From Sphingomonas pokkalii (GTDB taxonomy: Bacteria; Pseudomonadota; Alphaproteobacteria; Sphingomonadales; Sphingomonadaceae): a DNA stretch of 64,000 bases. Every line of letters starts with the position of its first letter. Position 1 is the first letter of the stretch. Positions 57,445 to 64,000 of the stretch are shown here, piece after piece. The stretch lies in the NCBI RefSeq assembly GCF_003096275.1, contig NZ_QENQ01000001.1, positions 206,641 through 270,640 of the forward strand, written 5' to 3'. The notes beneath the pieces are model-generated. The model made no database searches. It had not been told where the DNA came from and saw only the letters and a list, made by a program, of their open reading frames with translations. Position numbers and translations under genes: made by a program.

Positions 57445-57844
57445 CCCCGTACAGTTCCATGCGGTGATCGACCAGGCGGAAGCCCAGCCGTTCTGCGATC
57501 TGCTTCTGCAGCAACTCGAGCTCGGGATCGACGAACTCGATCACCTTGCCGCTTTCGACGTCGATCAGATGATCGTGATGCGCCTCGGGCGCCGGCTCGT
57601 AGCGGGCGCGGCCATCGCCAAAATCATGTCGGTCGAGAATGCCCGCCTCTTCGAACAGCCGCACGGTGCGATACACCGTGGCAATCGAGATGCCCGGATC
57701 GATCGCTGCGGCACGTTCATAGACCTTTTCCACATCGGGGTGGTCGTCGGCGTCGGAGAGAACGCGCGCGATCACCTTGCGCTGTTCGGTGATGCGCAAC
57801 CCCTTTTCGTGGCACAGCGCTTCGAGATCGATCTTGCGAGACAT
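57422..57844 (-). CDS. fur: Fur family transcriptional regulator
   Basis: 140 residues. Winged helix LRITEQRKVIARVLSDADDH, PDVEKVYERAAAIDPGISIA, TVYRTVRLFEEAG; metal-binding HDFGDGRARYE and HHDHLIDVESGKVIEF. The C-terminal CxxC structural zinc motifs are absent (only the His/Glu sites remain), as in many alphaproteobacterial Fur/Irr-like proteins. No HRM motif is seen, so Fur rather than Irr. Sense iron or manganese and repress uptake genes; the TonB receptors here are possible targets but no Fur box was identified. The 3' end overlaps plsC by 23 bases. Confidence 0.92.
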   Translation of the reverse strand: MSRKIDLEALCHEKGLRITEQRKVIARVLSDADDHPDVEKVYERAAAIDPGISIATVYRTVRLFEEAGILDRHDFGDGRARYEPAPEAHHDHLIDVESGKVIEFVDPELELLQKQIAERLGFRLVDHRMELYGVALDRKN

Positions 57845-57916
57845 TGCGCCCGTGTAGCCCGATTACGCCGCAGGGAAAAGAGCATGTCTTGCTATCACGC
57901 TGATCGATCCCATGCG

Positions 57917-57952
57917 AAAACGCCGGCCCGGGGGCATCCCCCAGGCCGGCGT
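57917..57952 (-). terminator. Terminator of mucR
   Basis: On the minus strand ACGCCGGCCTGGGGG-atg-CCCCCGGGCCGGCGT is a 15-bp stem (one mismatch) ending in TTTT. It lies 32 bases after mucR and 72 bases before fur, so it isolates mucR from fur. Confidence 0.9.
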
Positions 57953-57984
57953 TCGCAATTGCTGATCCCGAGGATCGAAGCCGA

Positions 57985-58401
57985 TCAGCGCGTCTTGCGA
58001 CGCTTGGTGCCGAGACCGATCTTCTTCGCCAGGCTGCGGCGCTGTTCCGCATAGTTCGGCGCAACCATCGGATAATCGGCCGGGAGATTCCACTTGGCGC
58101 GATACTGTTCCGGGGTCATCTGATAGTGAGTCATCAGGTGACGCTTCAGCATCTTCAGCTTCTTGCCGTCTTCGAGGCAGACGATGTAATCCGGCTTCAC
58201 CGAAGCGCGTACCGAAACCGCGGGCTCCTGCTTCACTTCCGGCTCGGGCTGCACGGTGCCGAGGCCCGTCAGCGCCGTGTGCACGTTCTGAATGAGCTGC
58301 GGAACGTCCGAAACGGCGACGCTGTTATTGCTGACGTGCGCAGCAACAATATCAGCGGTCAGCGCAATAAGCGTTTCGTGAATGTCAGATGAAGCGTCCA
58401 T
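57985..58401 (-). CDS. mucR: MucR/Ros family zinc-finger regulator
   Basis: 138 residues. The Ros-type zinc finger CLEDGKKLKMLKRHLMTHYQ (C-x-x-D ... H-x-x-x-H, the Asp as a normal Ros variation) is followed by MTPEQYRAKWNLPADYPMVA and an Arg/Lys-rich tail. MucR-type proteins bind AT-rich DNA and control cell-cycle, exopolysaccharide and motility genes in alphaproteobacteria; autoregulation is common. A TATAAC box is found at 58419-58424 (minus strand), 18 bases before the start. Its terminator is at 57917. Confidence 0.94.
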   Translation of the reverse strand: MDASSDIHETLIALTADIVAAHVSNNSVAVSDVPQLIQNVHTALTGLGTVQPEPEVKQEPAVSVRASVKPDYIVCLEDGKKLKMLKRHLMTHYQMTPEQYRAKWNLPADYPMVAPNYAEQRRSLAKKIGLGTKRRKTR

Positions 58402-58514
58402 GATATTCCTTTCGACCCGTTATACTGGCGACTATCAAGCGTGCCGCCTGAACAGCCCTATCGTACCAAGTCGAACGAATGGCAAGAGATGACATCACAA
58501 GTCCAGAAAAATTT

Positions 58515-58991
58515 TTATCCTAGCGATCGTGCCAATGTGAGAGCATCGAAAGATTGCCCAGAAGTTCCACGATAATAGCCGCGCCTTTCACCAATCTTAC
58601 AAAAGCCCTGGCGATGATAAAGCCGCATGGCATCATTGCCGGCGCGCACTTCGAGATGCAATTTAACGGCACGACGTCCGAGCGCCTCTGCGATCACTGC
58701 ACGTAACAAAGCACCGCCGATGCCCCGCCCGCGCATTTCGGGATGGGTAGCCAGCAACAACAATTCCGCTTCGTCCAGCATCGCCCGCGCCATCGCGAAG
58801 CCGCAATCCTTGCCGTCGATACTTGCGATGGTCAGCCAGACCCCGGAAAGCGCCATCATCCCCATGCACTGCGGGGTGGTCCAGGCCTCACCATATTGGG
58901 GATCGAAGGCCGCCTGCATGATGACATTGACCGACGCGAGATCCTGCGCGCCGCCTTCGCGCAGTTCGATGGGAAGAAGAGTCGTGCTCAT
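58515..58991 (-). CDS. rimI: Ribosomal-protein-alanine N-acetyltransferase
   Basis: 158 residues. The acetyl-CoA loop ATHPEMRGRGIGGALLRAVI and LEVRAGNDAMRLYHRQGFCK are the GNAT/RimI motifs. It lies directly after tsaB with a 4-base overlap (ATGA), the standard genomic partner of RimI. N-terminal acetylation of ribosomal protein S18 in E. coli; the same function is likely, though other alanine N-termini may be used. Confidence 0.93.
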   Translation of the reverse strand: MSTTLLPIELREGGAQDLASVNVIMQAAFDPQYGEAWTTPQCMGMMALSGVWLTIASIDGKDCGFAMARAMLDEAELLLLATHPEMRGRGIGGALLRAVIAEALGRRAVKLHLEVRAGNDAMRLYHRQGFCKIGERRGYYRGTSGQSFDALTLARSLG

Positions 58992-59632
58992 GCCAGTCCG
59001 CGCTCCGCGAGCGTTTTCGCATCGGGCGCCCTGCCATAGAGCGGGCGCGGTGCCAGTTCCGTGCAGGCGGGTGGAAGCAGCACCGCATCGGCCGCGCGCG
59101 GCAGCGCATCGCGGACATCCAGCTCCCCCGCCAGCGCGATCAAGCGGCGGACACCGCTGCCGACCGCCGGCCGGCCATCCAGTTCCTGCAGCGCCGCCTC
59201 CGGCACCAGCGACGCCAGCGGGCCGGTTTCAAGCAATGGTCCGCCCGTGAAATGTTGGACGAAGACTTCGCCATGACCGCCTTCCAACACAACGGCCAGG
59301 CGGTCGAGATCGCGCTCCGCAGCGAAGGCCGCCGCTGCGAGCAGCGCCATCGAGGAATAGCCCCGCACCGGCACGCCCCAACCGATCGCCAGACCGCGCG
59401 CCGCCGCCAGGCCAACGCGGACGCCCGTGAAGCTGCCCGGGCCGACATCCACAAGGATGGCATCGGCCCGGCCACCGCCGGGCAACTCGGCGATCATCGG
59501 GATCAGCCGTTCGGCATGGCCGCGTCCGACCACTTCGTGCCGCTCGGCCAGCAGGATATCCCCCGCCAGCAATGCCACCGAACAGGCGGCCGTGGCGGTT
59601 TCGATGATAAGCGTTCGCGGGGCTTCAGCCAT
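58988..59632 (-). CDS. tsaB: tRNA threonylcarbamoyladenosine biosynthesis protein TsaB
   Basis: 214 residues. ASKHA-fold: LIIETATAACSVALLAGD, VVGRGHAERLIPMI, VDVGPGSFTGVRVGLAAARG, and GVPVRGYSSMALLA. Lacks the metal-binding residues of TsaD, as expected for TsaB, which is a partner in t6A synthesis. Overlaps rimI. Confidence 0.95.
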   Translation of the reverse strand: MAEAPRTLIIETATAACSVALLAGDILLAERHEVVGRGHAERLIPMIAELPGGGRADAILVDVGPGSFTGVRVGLAAARGLAIGWGVPVRGYSSMALLAAAAFAAERDLDRLAVVLEGGHGEVFVQHFTGGPLLETGPLASLVPEAALQELDGRPAVGSGVRRLIALAGELDVRDALPRAADAVLLPPACTELAPRPLYGRAPDAKTLAERGLA

Positions 59633-59664
59633 TGCCCCGCGCTAGCCAGAAGTTGGACAAAAGG

Positions 59665-60258
59665 TCAAATGACGCGATTGAAGCGATCAAAGGCAGGCCG
59701 CGGCGACCGATCGTAGATCGTCGACGGATCGCCAACGCCGAGCGTCGAGATGAAGTTGGATTTGACGCGCGGCTGATCCGCGAAGAAGGCTTCGTCGACC
59801 TTGGCGTTGTCGAAGCCCGACATCGGGCCGGTATCGAAGCCCAGCGCACGCGCGGCGATGATGAAATAGGCGCCCTGCAGCGAAGAATTGCGGAACGCAT
59901 GCTCGCGCCGGCCTTCGTCGGTGGGGAACCAGTTCCTGGCTTCGGGGGCATGCGGGAACAGTTCCGGCAGATGTTCGTGGAAGTCCATGTCGTAGCCGAT
60001 GATAACGCTGGCCGGAGCCTTGCGGATCTTATCGGCATTGCTGCCGCTGGCGAAGCTCGCGAGCCTGTCCTTGCCTTCCTGGCTGAGGATCCAGACGAAC
60101 CGGGCCGACTGCTGGTTGACGGACGTCGGCCCCATCTTGAGTAGATCATAGATGCGCGCGATATCCGCCTCGGTGACCGGCGCATCGGTATAGCCGTTAT
60201 AGCTGCGCGCGGTGCGGAAGATTGTGTCGAGCGCGACATCGTTGAGCGGCTGGCCCAT
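59665..60258 (-). CDS. rutE: RutE-family nitroreductase-like oxidoreductase (malonic semialdehyde reductase-like)
   Basis: 197 residues. FMN nitroreductase fold with the RutE-type motifs: FRTARSYNGYTDAPV, LLKMGPTSVNQQSARFVWIL, AFRNSSLQGAYFIIAARALG and LGFDTGPMSGFDNAKVDEAF. E. coli RutE reduces malonic semialdehyde in pyrimidine breakdown; no other rut gene is seen here, so another aldehyde/quinone substrate is possible. Downstream of nfuA by 48 bases and upstream of tsaB. Confidence 0.88.
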   Translation of the reverse strand: MGQPLNDVALDTIFRTARSYNGYTDAPVTEADIARIYDLLKMGPTSVNQQSARFVWILSQEGKDRLASFASGSNADKIRKAPASVIIGYDMDFHEHLPELFPHAPEARNWFPTDEGRREHAFRNSSLQGAYFIIAARALGFDTGPMSGFDNAKVDEAFFADQPRVKSNFISTLGVGDPSTIYDRSPRPAFDRFNRVI

Positions 60259-60306
60259 CGAATTCAGTCCTTTTCAGCTTGGGGAGGAAGACGAAGGCGA
60301 CAACGC

Positions 60307-60879
60307 TCAGACGGCGCGCACCTCAGTCACTTCTGGAACATAATATTTCAGCAATTGCTCGATACCATTCTTCAGCGTCGCGGTGGACGAAGGGCAACCG
60401 GCGCAGGCACCCTGCATCTGCAAATAAACCTTCCCCGCATCGAACCCGCGATAGATGATGTCGCCGCCGTCATTGGCCACCGCCGGGCGGATGCGTGTAT
60501 CGATCAATTCACGGATCTGGGCGACGATATCGGCATCCTCGGGATTGTCACCGAAATCGGCACTTTCGGGCGGCACGCTGAAGCCGGCGGCACCTTGCAC
60601 GAACAGCGGCATGTTGGCCGAAAAATGATCGAGCAGGATGCCGAGCACGTCCGGTTTGAGCCCGGCCCAGTCGACGCCGGGTGCAGCCGTCACCGAAATG
60701 AAGTCCCGCCCGAAGAACACGCCGGTCACGTCGCCCAGCCCGAACAGCGCGATCGCGAGCGGCGACGCCTCCGCATCCTCGGGGCTGGCGAAGTCGCGCG
60801 TGCCTACCTCCATCACCACCCGTCCGGGCAGGAACTTGATGGTGGCGGGGTTTGGCGTCAGTTCGGTCTCGATCAGCAT
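60307..60879 (-). CDS. nfuA: NfuA-type Fe-S carrier (NifU C-terminal domain protein)
   Basis: 190 residues from ATG 60879 (MLIETELTPNPATIKFLPGR). An Nfu N-terminal domain with LTPNPATIKFLPG, PLAIALFGLGDVTGVFFGRD, then the NifU domain with RPAVANDGGDIIYRGFDAGK and the cluster-binding C-x-x-C in QGACAGCPSS. Transfers [4Fe-4S] clusters to apoproteins such as MiaB, Nth and NADH dehydrogenase; miaB and nth lie within a few kilobases. Alternative GTG start nine bases upstream is not favoured. Confidence 0.95.
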   Translation of the reverse strand: MLIETELTPNPATIKFLPGRVVMEVGTRDFASPEDAEASPLAIALFGLGDVTGVFFGRDFISVTAAPGVDWAGLKPDVLGILLDHFSANMPLFVQGAAGFSVPPESADFGDNPEDADIVAQIRELIDTRIRPAVANDGGDIIYRGFDAGKVYLQMQGACAGCPSSTATLKNGIEQLLKYYVPEVTEVRAV

Positions 60880-60945
60880 GGCGCCCACATGGGACGCGCC
60901 GCCCGCGGGATCAAGCGGCCGTCTGCCGAGTGGCGGAAAGAAGCG

Positions 60946-61653
60946 CTATCCCGCATCGGCCAGCAGCGTTTCCACCCAGTCGGGCACCAACCTGCCGGCG
61001 GGGCCCCTCCGGGTCTCCGCGAACCAGTGGCTGCCTTCGGATGGCTCCAAATTCATCTCCAGCGTATCCGCGCCATGATGCCGCGCCAGCCGTACGAATC
61101 CGGCCGCCGGATAGACCGCGCCCGACGTTCCGATCGAGACGAACAGGTCCGCTTCCGCGAGCGCTGCTTCGATCCGTTCCATCTGATAGGGCATCTCGCC
61201 GAAGAACACGATGTCGGGGCGCAATGCCAGCATCCCGCAATTGGGACATTCGGATTGCGGCGGCAGTGCGTCGCCCCAAGGTTCGCGCACGCCGCACGCC
61301 GCACACAGCGCGGACAGCAACTCGCCATGCATGTGGAGCAGCCGCCGGGCACCCGCGCGCTCGTGCAGATCGTCCACATTCTGGGTGACGATCAGCAACC
61401 CGCCCGGCCATGCCGCATCCAGCCGCGCCAACGCCCGGTGCGCCGCGTTGGGCATCACGCCGGCCAGCGCCGTCCGCCGCAGATCGTAGAAGCGGTGCAC
61501 GAGCGCCGGATCCCGCGCCAGCGCCTCGGGGGTGCAGACATCCTCCACTCGATGCCCTTCCCACAGGCCGCCGGGTCCCCGGAAGGTCGCGACGCCGCTT
61601 TCCGCCGAAATGCCGGCTCCGGTGAGGACGAGGATATTGCGCATGTTCGGCAT
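60946..61653 (-). CDS. cobB: Sir2-family NAD-dependent deacylase CobB
   Basis: 235 residues. NAD-binding LTGAGISAESGVATFRGPGG, TQNVDDLHERAG (catalytic QN-D), His in LLHMHGELLSA, and zinc cysteines ALCAACG and ECPNCG. The Y-x-x-R motif (HRFYDLRR) that selects succinyl/malonyl-lysine in SIRT5/CobB is present. Deacylates lysines of metabolic enzymes. Start ATG 61653 has GGGAGA upstream; a later ATG at 61644 is also in frame. It lies 66 bases before nfuA on the same strand. Confidence 0.94.
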   Translation of the reverse strand: MPNMRNILVLTGAGISAESGVATFRGPGGLWEGHRVEDVCTPEALARDPALVHRFYDLRRTALAGVMPNAAHRALARLDAAWPGGLLIVTQNVDDLHERAGARRLLHMHGELLSALCAACGVREPWGDALPPQSECPNCGMLALRPDIVFFGEMPYQMERIEAALAEADLFVSIGTSGAVYPAAGFVRLARHHGADTLEMNLEPSEGSHWFAETRRGPAGRLVPDWVETLLADAG

Positions 61654-61725
61654 GGTCTCTCCCGCTCCGCCCTATCTTCGCCGCAAACCGACGTTTGGAT
61701 CAACGCCTCATCGCTGGAGACGATC

Positions 61726-62076
61726 ATGCACGCGCTCGCCCTGGTGCTTCTCCTGCTGCCGCAACTGCAAGTGCGCGGCCCGGTCGCCGATGACGACGGC
61801 ACCGGCCGCACCCGACAACGGGGCTGCCGCGAGAATCGAGGCGACGAGATCGTCGTGTGCCGGCGTGCCGATCCGAACGGCGACCGGCTGGGCCGCCTTC
61901 CCGATCTGCCCCGCCGCAGAGGTTTCGTACCGGCGGTGCGGTTGCCAGACGGGAGCGAGGCACGGGCGGGGGCGGTGCCGCACGATGCCGGCATCGCCGT
62001 GGTGCCGGCCGCGATGGTCACCCTTCGGATCCCGCTCGGCAGGCACAAGAAAAAGCCGCAGGCCGATCAAAAATAG
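61726..62076 (+). CDS. Small exported hypothetical protein
   Basis: 116 residues from ATG 61726 (GGAGA upstream). Hydrophobic N-terminus MHALALVLLLLPQLQV is a short signal. The mature part is Arg/Asp-rich with a C-R-E-N-R-G-D-E-I-V-V-C cysteine pair (about 34-45) and LGRLPDLPRRRGFVP, ending with a basic tail GRHKKKPQADQK. The C-x(10)-C element recurs in small exported proteins of sphingomonads. Divergent from cobB; 41 bases before dapB. Function unknown. Confidence 0.7.
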   Translation: MHALALVLLLLPQLQVRGPVADDDGTGRTRQRGCRENRGDEIVVCRRADPNGDRLGRLPDLPRRRGFVPAVRLPDGSEARAGAVPHDAGIAVVPAAMVTLRIPLGRHKKKPQADQK

Positions 62077-62117
62077 CCTCTGTCGTTCGGCGCCGGGATC
62101 GTGCAACAGCGCGAGCC

Positions 62118-62846
62118 ATGACGAGCATCGGCATCTTCGGCAGCATGGGGCGGATGGGCCAGGCGATCAGCGCCGCCCTTCCCGAATTCGGCGCGCAGGC
62201 AGCGGGCGGCGTGGACGTGGGCGGCGATCCCGCGGCGCTGGCCCGCAAGGCCGATGTGATCGTTGATTTCTCGGCACCTGCAGCGCTTGAGGCGCATCTC
62301 GCCGCTGCACGCGCGGCACGAACCCCGATTGTCGTCGGCACCACCGGCCTGGCCGAGCGCCACCACCGGATGATCGATGCCGCCACCGCCGAAATCGCGG
62401 TTCTGCAGACCGGCAACACCTCGCTCGGCATCGGCCTGCTCGCCGCGCTGGTGCGCGAGGCAGCGAGCCGGCTCGGCCAGGATTGGGATATCGAGATCGT
62501 CGAGATGCATCATCGCAACAAGGCGGATGCGCCGTCAGGCACGGCACTGATGCTGGGCACCGCCGCCGCCGAGGCGACCGGCACGACGCTGGCCGAAGCG
62601 GGGGTGAGCGGGCGCGCCGGCCTCACCGGCCCGCGCGCCGCCGGAACCATCGGCATGGCCAGCCTGCGCGGCGGATCGGTGATCGGTGATCACAGCGTCG
62701 TCTTCGCAACCGAAGGCGAACGGATCGAATTGACCCACCGCGCCGACGATCGCGCGATTTTCGCCAAGGGAGCGATCCGCGCGGCGCTGTGGCTCGCGGG
62801 CCGCGAACCCGGCCGCTACACGATGGACCAGGTTCTCGGCGTGTGA
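62118..62846 (+). CDS. dapB: 4-hydroxy-tetrahydrodipicolinate reductase
   Basis: 242 residues; lysine and diaminopimelate pathway. N-terminal GIFGSMGRMGQAISAALPEF (G-x-x-G-x-M-G NADPH loop), VIVDFSAPAALEAH, IVVGTTGL, active-site EIVEMHHRNKADAPSGTA (H-H and K), and C-terminal MASLRGGSVIGDHSVVFATE and GREPGRYTMDQVL. Overlaps nth by 4 bases (GTGTGA). Confidence 0.96.
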   Translation: MTSIGIFGSMGRMGQAISAALPEFGAQAAGGVDVGGDPAALARKADVIVDFSAPAALEAHLAAARAARTPIVVGTTGLAERHHRMIDAATAEIAVLQTGNTSLGIGLLAALVREAASRLGQDWDIEIVEMHHRNKADAPSGTALMLGTAAAEATGTTLAEAGVSGRAGLTGPRAAGTIGMASLRGGSVIGDHSVVFATEGERIELTHRADDRAIFAKGAIRAALWLAGREPGRYTMDQVLGV

Positions 62847-63496
62847 AGAAGGCAGACGTCGTCGCGTTCTTTGCTCGGCTGGCGGCGGACAATCCGCATC
62901 CGGAAACCGAACTCGAATCGGTCAACACCTTCACGCTGCTCGTGGCGGTCGTGCTTTCCGCCCAGGCGACCGACGCAGGCGTCAACAAGGCCACCCGCCG
63001 CTTGTTCGCCACCGTCGATACGCCCGAAAAGATGATCGCCCTCGGCGAGGCGGGGCTGAAGGAACACATCAAGACGATCGGCCTGTTCAACACCAAGGCC
63101 AAGAACGTCATCGCCCTTTCCGAGGCCCTGCTTCGCGATCATGGCGGGGAGGTGCCCGCCGATCGGGACGCGCTGGAGCAGCTCCCCGGCGTCGGCCGCA
63201 AGACCGCCAATGTGGTGATGAACGTGGCGTTCGGCCACGAGACCTTTGCCGTCGACACCCATTTGTTCCGCGTCTGCAACCGCACCGGGCTGGCGCCGGG
63301 CAAGACGCCGCTGGCGGTGGAGCAGAAGCTGGAAAAGGCCGTGCCGCAGCCCTTCCGGCTGCACGCCCATCACTGGCTGATCCTGCACGGCCGCTATATC
63401 TGCAAGGCACGGACTCCCGATTGCTGGCGCTGCCCGGTGGCGGATCTGTGCGCCTTCAAACCGAAGACGCCGCCGCCCGCAGGAAAAGCGGCATAG
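62843..63496 (+). CDS. nth: Endonuclease III
   Basis: 217 residues with GTG start at 62843, four bases inside dapB. DNA glycosylase/AP lyase for oxidised pyrimidines. HhH motif [15 protein letters not shown] with the catalytic Lys, Asp in [12 protein letters not shown], and the [4Fe-4S] signature C-x6-C-x2-C-x5-C ([17 protein letters not shown]). Nfu-type carriers such as nfuA nearby could supply the cluster. Confidence 0.96.
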   Translation: MKKADVVAFFARLAADNPHPETELESVNTFTLLVAVVLSAQATDAGVNKATRRLFATVDTPEKMIALGEAGLKEHIKTIGLFNTKAKNVIALSEALLRDHGGEVPADRDALEQLPGVGRKTANVVMNVAFGHETFAVDTHLFRVCNRTGLAPGKTPLAVEQKLEKAVPQPFRLHAHHWLILHGRYICKARTPDCWRCPVADLCAFKPKTPPPAGKAA

Positions 63497-63575
63497 GCTT
63501 TCCTACATCGGAAATGCGTAGTCCGGCGAAACGGGCTGGCCTTCGCCGATTTGCTTTGCTAGGCGGACTGCCCAC

Positions 63576-63652
<77 letters not shown>

Positions 63653-64000
63653 TCTTTTCAATGACTTAGCGCAGCAGCGCGACGGCCGTACGGAAAATGT
63701 ACGGAAAACATCGTCAGACGAAATGCGATCAAATGAACGCGCGTCGAGGTGATTCGGCGGGGGGGAGTGTGGGTCAAACAACCTCTCCCACCGATCGCAT
63801 GCGAGTTGGCGAGAGGCACCGCTCCCTGTTTCGTAAAGCGCTGTCCCGAACATTGCCGGGTCACTTGCTCCACCCGCTGCAGTGGATACTCACACTATCG
63901 CACCACCACTCACTTCGACGGCCATGAGCAGCCCCCACCGGGTGGTCCGGGTTGTTAGTTAGTGCATTGTTGTCTCCGCCGCCATTGCCGGGCGTAGGTG
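63653..64000. other. 348 bases downstream of tRNA-Arg, no clear gene
   Basis: No open frame has a start site or recognisable content; minus-strand frames in the tRNA region are antisense to the tRNA. It contains a tandem repeat (63688-63708). The region may be a genomic-island boundary, but no integrase is seen within the window. Confidence 0.55.
63688..63708. repeat. Tandem 11-base repeat downstream of tRNA-Arg
   Basis: GTACGGAAAA-t-GTACGGAAAA: two identical 10-mers with one base between, 36 bases after the tRNA CCA. This form resembles integrase arm-binding sites beside an attachment core in a tRNA gene. Confidence 0.6.

Noticed and set aside
60355..61725. The long in-frame plus-strand extension before the small exported protein at 61726
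   Set aside because: It is antisense to nfuA and cobB; only the last 116 codons have a start signal and signal peptide.

Overview
This window is a GC-rich chromosomal segment of an alphaproteobacterium, most likely a Sphingomonas or close sphingomonad. Evidence: several large TonB-dependent receptors (TBDRs), a MucR/Ros zinc-finger regulator, a methionine synthase split into two proteins behind a SahR-type regulator, the corC-ybeY-phoH-miaB cluster next to fur, dispersed hairpin repeats, and a tRNA-Arg(CCG). No replication origin, CRISPR array or complete phage is visible. Coding density is high, and most operons use 1- or 4-base stop/start overlaps.

Layout. 1-3824 (-): a beta-propeller sensor kinase followed by a secreted esterase cut by the left edge. 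3953-6879 (+): dienelactone hydrolase, Nudix hydrolase, DUF2721 membrane protein, AraC-GyrI regulator. 7296-12642: class Ia ribonucleotide reductase genes nrdA and nrdB, separated by an accessory block (a DUF559 nuclease-like gene flanked by inverted repeats, a DUF2171 gene and three small envelope genes), then a second Nudix gene. 13084-18860 (-): methionine operon sahR-metF-metH(N)-metH(C) with a perfect 24-bp palindrome in front and paired-hairpin repeats between the genes. 18977-20427 (+): lipoprotein, aldo/keto reductase, small hypothetical. 20527-26015: a TBDR divergent from clpB. 26062-35025: a TBDR plus TPR-sulfotransferase pair, divergent from a third TBDR across a 778-bp regulatory gap. 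35093-43257: M23 peptidase, DUF2093, xseA and purD (back to back on one CATG), YbjN, a membrane-anchored helix-hairpin-helix protein, a CNNM/CorC transporter-like protein, tadA and small membrane proteins. 43407-49037: rpmB, a phytase-like esterase, and an operon of an orphan molybdenum hydroxylase subunit, hemH and an acetoacetyl-CoA reductase. 49166-52413 (+): lgt, midA-like, GNAT and pgeF, tightly coupled. 52426-61653 (-): cobB, nfuA, rutE-like, tsaB, rimI, mucR, fur, plsC, miaB, phoH, ybeY, corC. 61726-63496 (+): secreted hypothetical, dapB, nth. 63576-63652: tRNA-Arg, then about 350 bases without a clear gene but with a tandem repeat that could be an integrase arm site.

How it fits together: most of the window is housekeeping (dNTP supply, methionine and methyl-folate cycle, purine and lysine synthesis, DNA repair, protein disaggregation, tRNA modification, rRNA maturation, Fe-S and heme supply, lipoprotein and phospholipid synthesis). 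The accessory interest lies in the TBDR/sulfotransferase block, the insertion between nrdA and nrdB, the SahR operator, the orphan molybdenum hydroxylase, and the tRNA-Arg flank. All functions are inferred by reading motifs; no searches were run.
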